Source: Eulemur rufifrons
Taxonomy: Eukaryota > Chordata > Mammalia > Primates > Lemuridae
NCBI RefSeq assembly: GCF_041146395.1
Contig: NC_090989.1
Span: forward strand, 124,805,501 to 124,869,500
Reading direction: 5' to 3'
DNA length: 64,000 nt
Notes under the pieces: generated by a model
What the model was told of the DNA's origin: nothing
Databases searched by the model: none
Seen by the model: the letters and a program-made list of their open reading frames with translations, nothing else
Program-made: the position numbers and the translations under genes
Part shown: one piece after another, positions 1 through 13,021 of the stretch
How the letters are laid out: every line of letters starts with the position of its first letter
How positions within the stretch are numbered: the stretch's first letter is position 1

Positions 1-118
1 AAATATTCTAAAATTGATTGTGGTGATGGTTGCACAACTGTGAATATACTAAAAACCATTAAATTGTACACTTTAAATAGCCGAATTATATGTTATGCAA
101 ATTATATCTCAGTAAAGC
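1..118 (+). repeat. LINE-1 3' end, cut by the window edge
   Basis: The sequence resembles the 3' end of mid-age L1 elements (gatggttgcacaactgtgaa, attgtacactttaaat, ending atatctcagtaaagc). Family by recognition only. Confidence 0.7.
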
Positions 119-779
119 CACTTCTTGGAAATAGAAATGCTATCATGATACTTAACACATAAATAAAACCATTGAATATTAATATAATCCAAAAAGAATC
201 TACTGAACTATGTGCTCCGCTAAAACAAGTGAAGAAACCAACAAATACCCATGGAATCCAGGAAACAGACTCTAACATAAAATAGAGCCAAAGAGATTCC
301 CCACCTGATGAATATGGGAAAGAGCTAACCAGCAAGAGCAGCCAGTCCTGAGTGGAGCAGCAGGGCTCCAGGGGAGGTGTGGCAAAGAGACAAAATTGGT
401 AAATAACTAAAGTATTTGAATAGATTGAGAGGAACATTACACTTCTCACAGAATTTGGCAATGAAATAGTGATGAATATATAAATGACTATTAAAGAAAA
501 CAAAACATAGAAATGACTAGTGACTATTACTCCCAAGAAAACAATAAGTTGTATACAATGTATAAAACGTGGCTCTGACAGGAACAATATTTGCAGAGTC
601 ATAGTAACATAGACACTAAACAGTGATCTCATTTAAATAGATATAATTATTTGGAGGATGATAAGGGAAATGGATATGTGGTTTAGAAAACCTATAAAGA
701 ATATCTAAAACTGAAAAGGCAAGAAAGAGATGCATAAGAATATTATACAAAAAAGAAAGAGTTGAGTGTGGTTGTCTAT
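119..779. other. No gene recognised; AT-rich unassigned sequence
   Basis: An open frame on the minus strand (102-632) has no recognisable domain or splice context. Possibly very old LINE sequence. Confidence 0.4.
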
Positions 780-1405
780 AGAGAGAGTTGGGGCTCAGAA
801 AACCGTTCCCTAAAATGAAGGCCTCGGAAGCAAAAGGTTTTTTCTAACCTTTTCCTGTCCTCGTGTCTCTCAGTGCTATTCTCCCCTGAGGCTAGTCATA
901 GAAACTAGAATCCCTCTTCCCAAGGCAGTTCAAAAGCCAGAACCCCTTTATCCCTAAAAGCCAGCCGTAAAACCTAACATTTTTCTGTGTAAAAACTGGC
1001 CATGAAGAAATTACCTGACCTACCTTGTTTGACTGTAGGTCATAGGACCCCCATTCCCGTGAGGGCCCTGCCCCACACCCAGGAGGAAGGAATTCATGCT
1101 CAGAGAGGCCATGAAGAATCTAGACAGACAGGCCTTGGTGGGTTTCCCCACTCAGTCGATTAACACTAGATCATACCCTTTTTGTCCAGTCATATTTCTA
1201 CATGGCTGTCCATAATTTGTTGAAGCTAAACATAAAAATGGACAATTTCTCCTCTATCTTTGAGTCTTCATTCTGAAGGCTCTCATGTATGTGTTAAATA
1301 CAATTTGTATTCCTTTTCCCTTATTAATCAATTTGCCTCATGTCAGTGATTTTTCAGTGAACCTTTAGGGGGCCAAGAAACTTGGTCCCTATAAGAGCAA
1401 GGACT
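780..1405 (+). mobile_element. ERV1-like solo LTR, degenerate
   Basis: The sequence has the look of an old ERV1-type LTR: CCCTCTTCCCAAGGCAG, AAAACTGGCCATGAAGAAAT, a run of 'cccattcccgtgagggccct', and a pyrimidine-rich end. No internal viral genes accompany it. The ends were not determined and the family is uncertain. Confidence 0.4.
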
Positions 1406-1645
1406 GAAGAGGCAAGAAGCAAGAAAATTCTCTCTTTTAGAGTAAGCTTGGTAGAACCAATTGACTTTTCAATCGATGTATATGGAAACCTTATTAAAAA
1501 TTAAAGTTAAATTTTAAACAGAAGAAGAAAAATACTGTGTGGCAGATTTCCATTTTCATCAATATCCTGTACTATTTATAGTGGAGGGGAAAAAAAACTC
1601 TCTTACTAAAAAACAACTAGAAATGTTAGGTGGAATACACTAACA

Positions 1646-1976
1646 TTCTTTTTTTTTTTTTTTTTTTTTTAAGAGACAGGATAGAGACAGGATCTTGCTC
1701 TATCTCTCAGGCTGGAGTGCCGTGACACAATCATAGCTCACTGCAGTCTCAGACTTCTGGGCTCAAGCCATCTTCCTTCCTCAGCCTCCCGAGTAGCTAG
1801 GACTACGAGTGGGCACCACCATGCCCACTTAGTTTTTAAATTTTTTTTTGTAGAGACAGGGTCTTACTCTGTCACCCATGCTAGTCTTGAACTCAAGTGA
1901 TCCTCCTGCCTCAGCCTCCCAAGCCTCTGGGTTCACAGGTCTGAGATTACGGGCGTGAACCACGACGCCCTGCTAC
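1646..1976 (-). repeat. Alu SINE, old (AluJ-like), antisense
   Basis: It begins with poly(T) on the plus strand and continues with Alu right and left monomers (ggctggagtgccgtgacaca, cagcctcccgagtagctagg). It is strongly diverged. An approximate target duplication is seen: acattctttt on the left and acgttctttt on the right. Confidence 0.85.
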
Positions 1977-3784
1977 GTTCTTTTAATTATGTACCCGAGT
2001 TTAAAGAAAGCAAGAGAATCCCCAAGACAAAACCAAAAAGAAACTGAAAACCAGAAGGTCCCCCTGTTCCGGTATCATTTGCCAAGTGCAGTAACCAAGG
2101 AGTTGAAATTTTAATGGCCCCTCAGGGACAAGGGACAAGGTGTTGAGCCTGTACAAGACAAAGAGTTGGAATGATAACCATGCATGAAATCAAGACTCTC
2201 AAAGAGAAATTCTTTCAGTGAAAGACAGTGTTAAAAAAGAATCCTCTCTCCAGGAAAAATAAAAAAGGTGACATGAACTTACCTGCCCTTTCCTGGCACC
2301 TGAATGGAAGATAAAACATCTTACCTGAGAATTTATAGGCAAAGGCTCACTCTCATACAGGACAGGAGTTCAAATGTACTGTGCATGATTTTGTATCCTC
2401 AAGTTAAGAAGTTATATGCACTGCACAGTTCTGCATTCAGCAGTTTATTCCTTCTGGGGTGTTCAAAGGTCAGTGCCACAGAAATTCAGTATCTGGCATC
2501 TTTGGTTTTCTTGGCTTCGTGCATATTTAACCTTGTATTTCTATTGATACAGTACTTCTATAGTTTTCTCATATTGCTCAGTTTGATATAGTCTTCAATA
2601 GTAACTAAGGCTTCTTTTTAAAATAAAGATAAAAAAAGAAATTATCATAAAAAGTGATTTTGGATTAAAAACAACCCTGGGATTCCTAGCAAAAGCCAAC
2701 ATAGATCTACTCTGGAGAGACACATACTTAGTTTAGGCCTCACAAGATTCTGACAGCTAAAACCTTGCCTAATAAAAGCCCAAATACAAAAGTAGAAAAC
2801 AAATTAAGAAGCAAAAAGAAAACACAAATGAAAATCAAGCCACCATTATTAGCAAGAGTTTTCAGAAAAAAAAATATGTATCAGAATTAGAGCCTCAAAA
2901 CTTCAGAAAATGGGATTATTAGATATAAGCAAAATATTAAGTATATTTAAAATTATTAATTAAAAGAATGACAGACATGAGATAGAAACAAGGTACTATC
3001 AAAAATAATAAGGCAGATTTGGAAAATACGTATATAGTACATCTACATGTCAATGAAATTTACAAATCAACAAAGGACTTCCACTTTCAATAATGGCAGT
3101 GTGGATCACCACTCTGTGAACTAAAAATAAAATCCCAAGCCATCTGCTAACTGAACAGTTCCATCTCGACCAAGGAGACCCCAGAAACACCTTAAAACTG
3201 TGTTCCAGCCATGACAGGATGGGAGAGATAAAGCACAATTATAAATGCACATGATTTCTCTTTTCATAAATATTCATGACTCCTCCTATAGTTTGTTGAA
3301 TATGTATATTTGACCACAGCACTCGGTGTAAAATCCTGTTCCTTTTGTCTCTTCCTTGAAAGCACATACGTGTTCCTGGCTTCTTTCCAGGGCTCTGCTT
3401 TCCACCGAGTTGGAATGGCTGCCTAACAGGCTGCTATCCTTTATGAGAAATAGAATTCTCCTTTTTCCAAAGTACAAAGCCCTTTTTTTTTTTTTTTAGT
3501 TAACAACTCTTACCTAGATTAAAATCATTATTTTCTGGAATTTAACAATTAAAAACTGTCTCAAGAAGAGATAGAAAAAAATGAATTGAATCCATGAAAG
3601 AAATTGAGGAAATTTGCAAAGAGCTCCTCTCCTTACACTCCCCAAACAAAGAAACAAAACTACAAAAGATTAAGATATTTTAATGAGTAAAATGTTCAAT
3701 AGAATAGAAATGGTTGATGCTATTTAAATTGCTTCAGATTCAGAAAAAGAAAGTAAGCTTCCAGATGCTTTTTTAAGAAGCCAA
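1977..3784. other. No gene; diverged repeat-derived DNA
   Basis: Contains stretches that resemble very old L1/HAL1 sequence (around 2690-3040 and 3540-3780) but no frame that can be supported as coding. A T16 tract lies near 3483. Confidence 0.4.
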
Positions 3785-4790
3785 GAATAGGAGAGAAGGG
3801 GGCAGAGCAACATGGCCAAACAGAAACCTCCAGTGATTGTCCCTCCGCATGAAAACCAAATTCAACAACCATCCATGCAAGCAAGCAACCTTCCGAAGAA
3901 AAATCAGGTGAGTGATCATACTACCTGGTTTCAATATTATATCCGAGAAAGAGGCACAGAAGAGGGCAGAAAAGACAATCCTGCATTGCCTACGCCACCC
4001 TTCCCCCATCCCCCAGAAGTGCTGCACCAGCACACACAGTGGAGAGAGAAACTGTACCCAGGGAAGAAGAGTGAATTGTGGAACTTTGCATTGGAACTCA
4101 GGGCTGCTATGGCAAAGGGGAACACAAAAGAGGGCAGAATTCTGCTGCTTCCCATGGAAGGAGAATGTAGACCAGCCAGGTCAGAGAGGAATCCTCCCCC
4201 TGGAAACCAGGTTCTGGCTAGCCCTACCACCAGCTGACAAAACTCAGCCTGGGACTTGGACTAAATTCATATGCCAGTCAGGCCACAAAGGGTGCAGTCT
4301 TTGGGCAATCCCTGCTGCTGTGTAGGCTCAGAGACAGTGGATTTGAGAAAGCAGTGTCAGGGAAGGGAAACCTAAAGCCTAACTGCCAAATTGCTAGAGG
4401 CTGAGTGTAGAGTTAAAAACCCCAGGACGAATTAGTCCTGGGGGTGCCTATGCATTTTTGTAAGTTTTGCCTCCAGGAGCTTGATCAGGTTTTCGCAGTA
4501 AATATTGAAGGAAAATCTCCTAGTGCTTCTGGCAGGAGAGAAAAAGGAACCATTTTGAAGTAAGCCAGAACACTCTTGTTCTTCCTAACAAAGTCTGCCC
4601 TCAGGAGAAACTGGTTAACCAGGGCCTAACTGACCTGGGGAAAGGGAAATACCTACTTCAAGCCCATCTTTTCCCAACTAATGGGAAGAAAACTCCTGAC
4701 AAGCAGATTTTTTTCCATGAAGTTCACAGTCCAGCATAAGCTCACTAAAAGACTGGTACCTAATTGTAGGACTGTAGAATTCTGACACAC

Positions 4791-4828
<38 letters not shown>

Positions 4829-5990
4829 CTCATCCCACATTACTAAAGGCCTATTTAGAGCAGTTCATTTTACCCAGTACATCATATCTAGCTTTCAAGA
4901 AAAAAATTGCAAGTCATATTAAAAAGGCAAAAAACACAATTTGAAGAGAGAGAGCAAGCATCCAAACGAGACCTGGCAGGGATTTTGAAATCGTCAGACT
5001 GAGAGTTTAAAACAACTATGATGAATATATTAAGAGCTCTAATGGATAAAATAGACAACATGCAAGAACACAAGGGCAATGTAAGCAAAGAGATGATAGT
5101 CCTAAGAAAGAATCAAAAGCACTGTAGCAGAAATGAAGATGGGCTTATTAGTAGACTAGACATGGCTCAAGAAAAGATTTCTGAGCTTGAGGATGTATCA
5201 TCTGAAACCTCCAAAACAGAAAAGTGAAGAAAATAAAGACAGGAAAAAGAGACAAGACAGAATATCCAAGAACCATAGTACAATTGCAAAAGGTGTAACA
5301 TATACATAATGGAATACCAGAAGGAGAAGAAAAAGAGAAAGAAAGAAAAAGAAATATTTGAAAAAATAATGACCAAGAATTATCCCAAATTAAAGTCAGA
5401 AACCAAACTACAGATCCAGAAAGCTCAGAAAGCACTGAGCAAGATAAATGCTAAAACAAACAAACAAACAAAAACTACACCTGGGCATATCATGTTCAAA
5501 CTACACAAAAATCAAAGATAGGAAAATATACTGAAAGAAGCCAGAGTGAAAACACCACCTTACCTATAGGAGAACAAAAATAAGACTTAAGTCACATTCA
5601 ACTTCTTTGCAGAAACCAAGCAAGCGAGAAGACAGTGGAGTGAAAAACTGTTGAGAGAAAACACCACCAACATAGAATTTTTACCCTGCAAGATTATCCT
5701 TCAAAAGTAAAGGAGAAATAAAAGCATTCTCAGACAAATAAAAATTGAAGGAATTTGTGGCCAAGGGGCTGCCTTGGAAGAAAAGTTAAAAGAAGTTATT
5801 TAGAGAGAAGGAAAATAATATAGATCAAAAACTTGGATCTGCATAAGGAAAGGAAGAGCATCAAAGAAGGAATAAGAAAAATAAAAACTTTTATTTTTCT
5901 TATTCTTCATTGATTAAACAGATAACACTTTATTCAAAATAATAGCAACCATATATTACATTTTTTATGTTTATGTGTATATCTTAAGTC
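3785..5990 (+). mobile_element. HAL1 element (half-LINE-1), degenerate, near full length
   Basis: The start resembles HAL1 (ggcagagcaacatggccaaa, cctccagtgattgtccctcc, cctacgccacccttccccca). The ORF1-like part follows with coiled-coil coding pieces at 5018-5227 (MMNILRALMDKIDNMQE, KISELEDVSSETSKTEK) and 5309-5521. No reverse-transcriptase gene follows in the same element, which is what defines HAL1. The frame is broken several times. An internal CA repeat lies at 4794-4826. Confidence 0.7.
4794..4826. repeat. (CA)n microsatellite
   Basis: About 16 AC dinucleotides, interrupted once near the start, lying inside the HAL1 element. Confidence 0.95.
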
Positions 5991-6109
5991 TATACATATA
6001 CTTGTGTATACTCACATAAGTGAAATGAATGAGAGCAACAACATAAGGGATTAGAGCGAGAAATTAAGATTATTTTGTTATTATAAGTGTTGAGAATAGA
6101 TTGGATTAG

Positions 6110-7979
6110 TTATAATGTAATGCCCCCTTTCACCATTGCTTTTGGACATCATACTGGAAGTCCTAGCTAATGCAATAAGACAAGAAAAGGAAATAATGTG
6201 CAGATTGGAAAGGAAGAAATAAAACTGTCTTTGTTCATAGATGACATAATCATCTATGAGGAAAATCTGAAAGAATCCACAACAAGAAAAAAAAATCTCC
6301 TGAAACTAACAAGTGATTATAGCAAGATTGCAGGACACAAGGTTAAATACAAAAGTCAACCAATTTCCTATATACCAGCAATGAACAAGCGGAATTTGGA
6401 ATAAAAAACACAATACCATTTACATTAGCACCCCCAAAATAAAATACTTAGGTATATATCTAATAAGATACATACAAGGTTTATATCAGGAAAACTACAA
6501 AATTCTTATAAAAAAATTGAAGAACTAAATAAATGGAGAGATATTACATATTCATGGCTAGGAAGACTCAATATTGTCAAGATATCCTAAGAGAAAACTT
6601 AGATGATCTTATATGTGGTGATGACATTTTAGATGCAACACCACAAGCACAATCTATGAAAGAAATACTTGAAAAGCTGAACTTCATTAAAATTAAAAAC
6701 TTCAGCTCTGTGAAAGAGAATTTCAAAAGAATTAAAAGAGAAGCCACACATTAGGAGAAAATATTTACAAAAGACATATCTGATAAAGGATTTTTATGCA
6801 AAATATGCAAAGAACTCCTAAAACTCAACATAAGAAAACTAACAATCCAATTAAAAATGGACCAAAGACCTTAATAGACACCTCACTAGAAAAAATATAT
6901 AGGTGGAAAATAAACATATGAAAAGATACTCCACATCATATGTTATCAGGGAAATGCAAATTAGAACAATAATGAGATACCGCTATACACCTATTAAAAT
7001 GATGAAAATCCAAAACACTAACAACAGCAAATGCTGGTAAGGTTATGGAACAACAAGAACTCTCATTCATTGCTCATGGAAATGCAAAATGATATAGCCA
7101 CTTTAGAATAAAGTTTGACAATTTCTTACAAAACTAGACATATTCTTACCATACAATCCAGCATTCATACTCCTTGGTATTTATTGCAAAGGAAGTGAAA
7201 AGTTTTTTATACAAAAACTTGCATACAGATATTTATAGCAGCTTTCTTCTTAATTACCAAAATTTGGAAGCAACCAAGATGTCCTTCAGTAGATGAATGA
7301 ATAAATAAACTGTGATACATCCTAACAATGGAATATTACTCAGTACTAAAAAGCAATCAACTCTCATGCCATGAAAAGATATGATAGAACCTTGAATGCA
7401 TATTACTAAGTGAAAGAAGCCAATCTGAAAAGGCTATATACAATATGATTTCAACCATATCACATTCATATATGTTTAAAAAGTGGTAAGATTGTCCATA
7501 TATGTTTGTGTATGTGTATGTATATATAATTTTTAAAACCATATGCTACTGAATTTGTATATTAAGAGGTCTTTAAAAAGACTTTTAAACATGTATCAAG
7601 TTTAGTAAAATTGAGATAGTAAAAAGATCAGTGGTTACCATGGGTTGCGGTGGGGAGGGATGATAGAGCACAGAGAATTTTTAGGACAGTGAAACTACTC
7701 TGTTTAGTACTATAATGATGGATATATGTCATTGTACATTTGTCCAAACCTATAGAATGTACAATACCAAGAGTAAACCCTAATGTAAAACATGGACTTT
7801 GGGTGATTATGATATATTACTGTAGGTTCATCAATTGTAACAAATGTACCAAATCTAGTAGGGGGTGTAGGTAAAAGAGGAGGCTATCCATGTGTGGGAG
7901 CAGGGGGCATAGGGGTAATCTCTGTATCTTCTCCTCAATTTTGCTGTGAATCTAAAAATGCTCTAAAAAAGTTAAGTCT

Positions 7980-7980
<1 letters not shown>
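6110..7980 (+). mobile_element. LINE-1 (L1M-type), 5' truncated, ORF2 end plus 3' UTR
   Basis: The reverse-transcriptase region is visible at 6198-6404, with the YXDD-type box changed to FIDD (LSLFIDDIIIYEENLKES). The ORF2 C-terminal part follows at 6440-7480 and a 3' UTR runs to the (CA)n at 7981. Many stops and frameshifts; not active. Confidence 0.8.

Positions 7981-8010
<30 letters not shown>
7981..8010. repeat. (CA)n microsatellite at the L1 3' end
   Basis: About 14 uninterrupted AC units directly after the L1 3' UTR, where the A-rich tail would be. It probably arose from that tail. Confidence 0.95.
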
Positions 8011-9149
8011 GATGAAATGCAATGACAATTAGCATCTTATAGAGTTTTTTAATTAGAGAAAAGTCATATATAATAGAAAAGAAATTAAAATGTATGTTAA
8101 TGTATGTTTTATGATCTGAAGGTTGAGTTTACAAAGTGGGGAAGGAGGTGAAGGAGTAGTTGTGTGAAAGCAATAGCTATGAAAGACTATAAAATTTTTT
8201 ATACCCAGCTCTAGTAGTTTTTACTTTGTCAGTTTGGTTAGGCTGAAACTACATTCCCTAGAATTCCTTTGCTACATTATTACAGATTAAATTTGTACAA
8301 AAGAGAGACTTTCATGAGATTTGGAAGTTCGAAAGTGAACATCTCTGAAGGCCACCATGAGTAAATGTGATGATGGAGGGATGGGGGGAGTTGTCCAGCT
8401 CGTCCTTGCTTTCTCTCTCCCTCTTCTCTCTCTACTTCTCAACTAATGATCCTGTTGATCAACAGCAGCCACTGGCTGACCACAGATGCTTGACAGAAGA
8501 CTAATTGAGGTAGTATCGCACAGAGGCATAATTTCCCATGGACCTCCCCATGAGCTTCCCCTTTGCAGTACCACTTCAGCAACTGGGTGGGCTTGACATT
8601 TCAGACTGGTGACTTTTCAGATTCTCCAACTCCTGCTTGGATCTTCACTGCCCTAGATCCTCCACAAGTCCATAAGTATTAATTCCTATACTGAATTCTT
8701 TATCCCAAACTCATAATGATTCTACTTTCCTGATTAAACTCTGAATGATTCTTCAGCACTTTGATGTCTGTATATTGAAACAATCAAAAAAACTTTTTAC
8801 AAACAAAGAGGGATTCAAAATAGAAAGCACTTTTGAGTCTTCATGAAGATCAATTCCTTGAAGAGTGATGAAAAGAGCCAGATGGCTAAGGGAAGAAATA
8901 AAAAAGAACTCATGATAAATAGAGAAGTCATGATCTATATCTAAATAAATAAAGAATTTATTTAGATATAGAACTAAGTAAGACTAAATGAATGTGGAAA
9001 TAAAGATATAGAACATAATGTCACTGTCATAAAAGTTGGCCTTATGAGATTAATAATGCAAATAAATGTTTGAAGGCACTTTAAAAGATGTTAAGAGGGA
9101 AAATTTCCAAGTGCACTAATTTCTTCAACTTTCATAGTGGCAATAATAA
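8011..9149. other. No gene; unassigned repeat-like DNA
   Basis: Holds a pyrimidine-rich run near 8410-8440 and possible LTR-like or LINE-like fragments. No coding sequence can be supported. Confidence 0.4.
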
Positions 9150-9863
9150 ATACCATATGACTAGAAGAAAAATTTTTAAATGAGGCTTGAGAATATTGTT
9201 AAAGTTTTAAAATATCCCTGTGGGTAACTAAAAACAGATTACCAAAATATCCAAATTAGCAGGAAGAATAAAGCTTCCAAAACAAAACTAAGAAAATGCA
9301 GATCCTAAAGCAAAAGAAAGAGAAAAAGCTTTTATAAAGAAAAACAATATTAAATGAAAACAGAAAATAATATAAGAAGGGGAAGACTGTAGATTTGATT
9401 TAAAAAACTCAGAGTCTGGTTCTTTGAAAAGAACAATAAAATTGACAAAATTTTCATCACTCTGATAACAACAATAACACTAACAAAAGAGATGATCATA
9501 TAAGCAAATTTTGAATTAATGAGGGATCAGGGATACAAAAGAATGGGGTTAAAAATTAGTGATAACCTTGAATAACTCATATAATAAATATTAATATTAA
9601 CTAAAAGGAGTGATTATATAAACAAATATAAATTCCCAATATGGTCTTAAGGCAGAGAAAACTTTAATAAACCAATAGTATTAAAACAGACTGCCTAAAA
9701 GATGTATCCGTGAAAGAACCACCACACCCGGACAGTTCTATGAATGAGTTGAATTAATTGTTAGAAAATTCCTATATTATGTCAATTGCTCACAGCATAG
9801 AAAATTATAGAAACTATCTAATTTATTCTACAATGCTAATAAAAAACTTGATAAAAATTAGAG
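9150..9863 (+). mobile_element. Very old LINE-1 ORF2 fragment
   Basis: Resembles L1M ORF2 in a few places (ggttctttgaaaagaacaat, aaaattgacaaaattttc). Heavily diverged, no open frame. Confidence 0.5.
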
Positions 9864-9924
9864 AAAGGATTAGAGAGAAAATAATAGAAAAATACATTCT
9901 TTTTACTTATACATAATTAGTGTC
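9864..9924 (+). repeat. Left arm of a 61-bp inverted repeat
   Basis: Its reverse complement matches 10489-10549 at 60 of 61 positions (the mismatch is at 9872). The spacer is 564 bases and holds two rearranged L1 pieces. Confidence 0.95.
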
Positions 9925-10340
9925 TACTTGTAGCTCTTTGCAGTATCTCCATATTACTTTCCACAAAGGTTGTACTAGTTTGCAGTCCCACCAGCAGCAA
10001 ACAGACAACCTACAGAATGGAAGAAAATACTCGCATGCTACACATCCAATAAAGGGCTGATAACTAGAACCTATATAGAACTCAGGAAAATCAGCAAGAA
10101 AAAAGTCAAAAAATCCCATTAAAAAGTGGGCAAAGGACATGAACAGAAACTTTTCAGAAGAAGACAGACCAATGGCCAACAAACACATGAAAAAATGCTC
10201 AACATCTCTAATCATCAGGGAAATGCAAATCAAAACCACAGTGAGATACCCCTTAACTCGAGTAAGAATACCTTTTATCAAAAGGTCTCAAAACAATAAA
10301 TAAATGTTGGCCTGGATGCGGAGAATAGGATAAACAGTTT
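9925..10340. mobile_element. LINE-1 pieces in head-to-head inversion
   Basis: 9925-10003 is antisense L1 ORF2 (ctccatattactttccacaa, tgcagtcccaccagcagc). 10004-10340 is sense L1 ORF2 (caataaagggctgataacta, tcatcagggaaatgcaaatc, ctggatgcggagaatagga). The inner ends are almost adjacent in an intact L1. No poly(A) is visible. Confidence 0.8.
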
Positions 10341-11040
10341 TATAACACTAGGTTTGGTGATCATTTGTTAGTTGTAGTAACTGCAACAGCTCTGAGTATT
10401 GCTTATTTGTATCTATGTTTCAGAAAAGTTTTGTTAATTTTATGTCTTTGAATTTCTTATGTTCCATCTTTCTCTACTCTTATTCAAGGACACTAATTAT
10501 GTATAAGTAAAAAGAATGTATTTTTCTATTATTTTCTCTCCAATCCTTTTATGCTCTTTTTCCACTATTTTATTTTGCTCAGTTTTCTGAATCTGTCCTC
10601 TATGTCCTTAACTATATTTTTTGTACTGCCTCTTCTCCTTTTTTGCTGTTTATAACATACCTATCTTTTATATAATGGCTTCAGTTTGCCTTTAATTTTT
10701 TTGCCTGAGGTCTTCCAGCTCATTTTCTTAAATATCTTTCTAGCATTTTTTCATATCTTCTTTGTGCCCTTGACTCTATTCTTTGAGTTCTTGCTGCAAA
10801 GAGGACATATTTTCTTTACTTTATCTTCTGTTATTTATTTTATTTCAGGGAAATTATTTGTTTAATATTTTCTTAGGCTTTGTAAAATCACTTTTCTGGT
10901 GTTCTTGTTATGGTGTTTCTCTATTTTTATCTTCCAGTATTTTTCTCGTGGTTCCTTGCTGGTTTCTTTATTACAGTTGTTCATTTTTCATGGGAGCCAG
11001 TCTTTCTTGGTCAGCTATTTGCTGAAGAATGGTAACAGAC
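10341..11040 (-). mobile_element. Antisense LINE-like sequence (L1 5' or ORF1 region)
   Basis: The minus strand is A-rich, with pieces such as gaggacagattcagaaaact and gaactcaaagaatagagtca that fit an old L1 5'/ORF1 region. An open frame on the plus strand (10783-11025) is the antisense reading and is not a gene. Confidence 0.4.
10489..10549 (-). repeat. Right arm of the 61-bp inverted repeat
   Basis: Near-perfect reverse complement of 9864-9924. It lies inside antisense LINE-like DNA. Confidence 0.95.
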
Positions 11041-13021
11041 ATCAGCCTGGGTAAGCTGGTCCAGGGGGCCAGCTGGTCTAGATGTATTGCCTTGAAACAT
11101 TCTCCCACCAACTTGTTACTCTGGGGCTCTGTCTTTTGACTCAGCTATCAGAAGTTGTGCACAGCTCTCGGTGAAGCCAATATCACAGACTTTTCATGTG
11201 GTGACCTTGTGCTTATTCCTCTTTAAATGACCTTGCCCCCCAACATTCCTCCTCTGCCCTACCACTAAACAGCTTGCCTCTCACGAGATGACATGTCTGC
11301 TATTCTTTAAGCCTGAACTTCCTTACTGCTTCTTAGCATCAAATGGGTCTCAGGGATGTTCTGGAAAACTATCTGTTCCAAGATCAATGATTGACAGTTT
11401 GTACCCATATTAACCACCCACTCATGGAGAGTTCTATGTGCCACAGAAGCAACTTCATTGATGCAAAAAAAAATGTATTCAGGGGTCACTTCATTCCAGG
11501 TCCCATTCTAAGTCTTTGAAATGCAAAAAATCTCACCTTTGCAGAACTTACATTATTGAGGGCAGGAGGAAGGGGAGCAACAATAAAAGTTATCGATTAT
11601 ATAGTATGATAAAAAGTGATAAATACTTTGGGGAGAGATGCAGAAAAGAGGAATCAGGAGTGGTAGGGGCTAAACAGGTTGAAATTTAAAATAGAATAGT
11701 CTAAATTTCATGGCATTTGGCAGCTATTCTTCACAGATTGTAGTTTGATATTTTCTTCTCATATGGTCTCTCTGCTCTTTGTTGTTCCAGAGAAGGGAAC
11801 AAAGTTGGTTTATCTTGATTCTGCCATGCTTCGCTAGAAGTCTTCTTCTGCCTCCTTTTACATAAATGTGTTTGTTTTATAAATTATGATGATTTTTAGT
11901 GCAACATTCCTTTCTGTTTTTCTACTTTGGCCTCCCTGTTTATGTGTGAATGGTGGAGAAATTCTTGAATCCAACCATTCTTTCTCTATCATGTATTCCA
12001 CTTGAATCCAAAACCACATTGTGACTCACATAACTCTTGCCAGTTCCTGTGAACCTTAGTTAATTTATAACAGATGGTTTGAGGTTTCTTTTGTGACTTT
12101 CCTTAGAAAAGTATATTCTCACTTAATTTGGAGCAGTGACAGTGGAAGTGGCACCCATGAGAAAATAACACCCTTTTCTGCTTTCCTCCGACCTAGGTAT
12201 ATAGTTACAGTTATAGGAATGCTTATATTTTATTAAGATATACTCATATATGAAGATGAAAGCTTCCTTCTTATAGGTGTAACTGGAGAGAAGTCTTTCT
12301 TTTCTAATAGGAAATCAGGACTAAGAAGGGAATAACAATGTAGCATGCAAGGGAGACTCTAATTTTGATTGTTCAGAGTCAGAGTGTCAAAGAGGAGGTT
12401 TCTTAGTGGTGGATTTTGTATGTCACCCACCAGGTGAAGGGGACCTGAGACAGAGAAAATCCCCAGCCCCCTGACTCTTATTTCTGGTGACTTGGCTGAG
12501 ATGTGACCAAGGAACTGTTGAAATGGTGGTTCAAGACTCCTAAAGAGATCTGGTCTGAAGAACTGAAACTGACACACTAAGAGAAAAAGAATTAAAGATA
12601 GATGTATGGAGGTTAGTCAGTGTTTGAGGCTCTGGTTCCAGAAGCCCAAATGTACCCATTTCTTAAAAAGGATGCATGAGCCAATGAATTCTTATTGCTG
12701 TAACTGCTGTGAGTTTCACTTCTGTCGCTTATCTGCAAAAGAGTCTTGACTAAAGCACACAGAATGAAGGGATTTTCTACACTTGAACTAGAGATTTAAA
12801 GGGGAGCATGGAATGTCTGTGTATCAGTGAGGGTTCGGTTTGGTGGCTGGTTCCAGAAAACCTGATAAACAATGGGTCAAACCAATAAGAAATTTGTCTC
12901 ACATGACAAGAAATCTGGGACAGGCAGTCCAGCACAGGTAGGTTTAGGTCTATACCCTCCATCTTCCTGCCATCCTTAGTAAAATCTCCTGCATCTCCAG
13001 CCTCATGTCTATATTCCACGT
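11041..13021. other. No gene; ancient repeats
   Basis: 11460-11700 resembles an ancient mammalian repeat (gcagaacttacattattgag, gataaaaagtgataaatact). 12780-13021 looks like an LTR-type fragment that continues after the hAT insertion at 15432. No coding evidence. Confidence 0.4.

Noticed and set aside
102..632. 176-codon minus-strand open frame
   Set aside because: Low-complexity hydrophobic translation in AT-rich DNA, with no domain, splice context or start context; probably chance.
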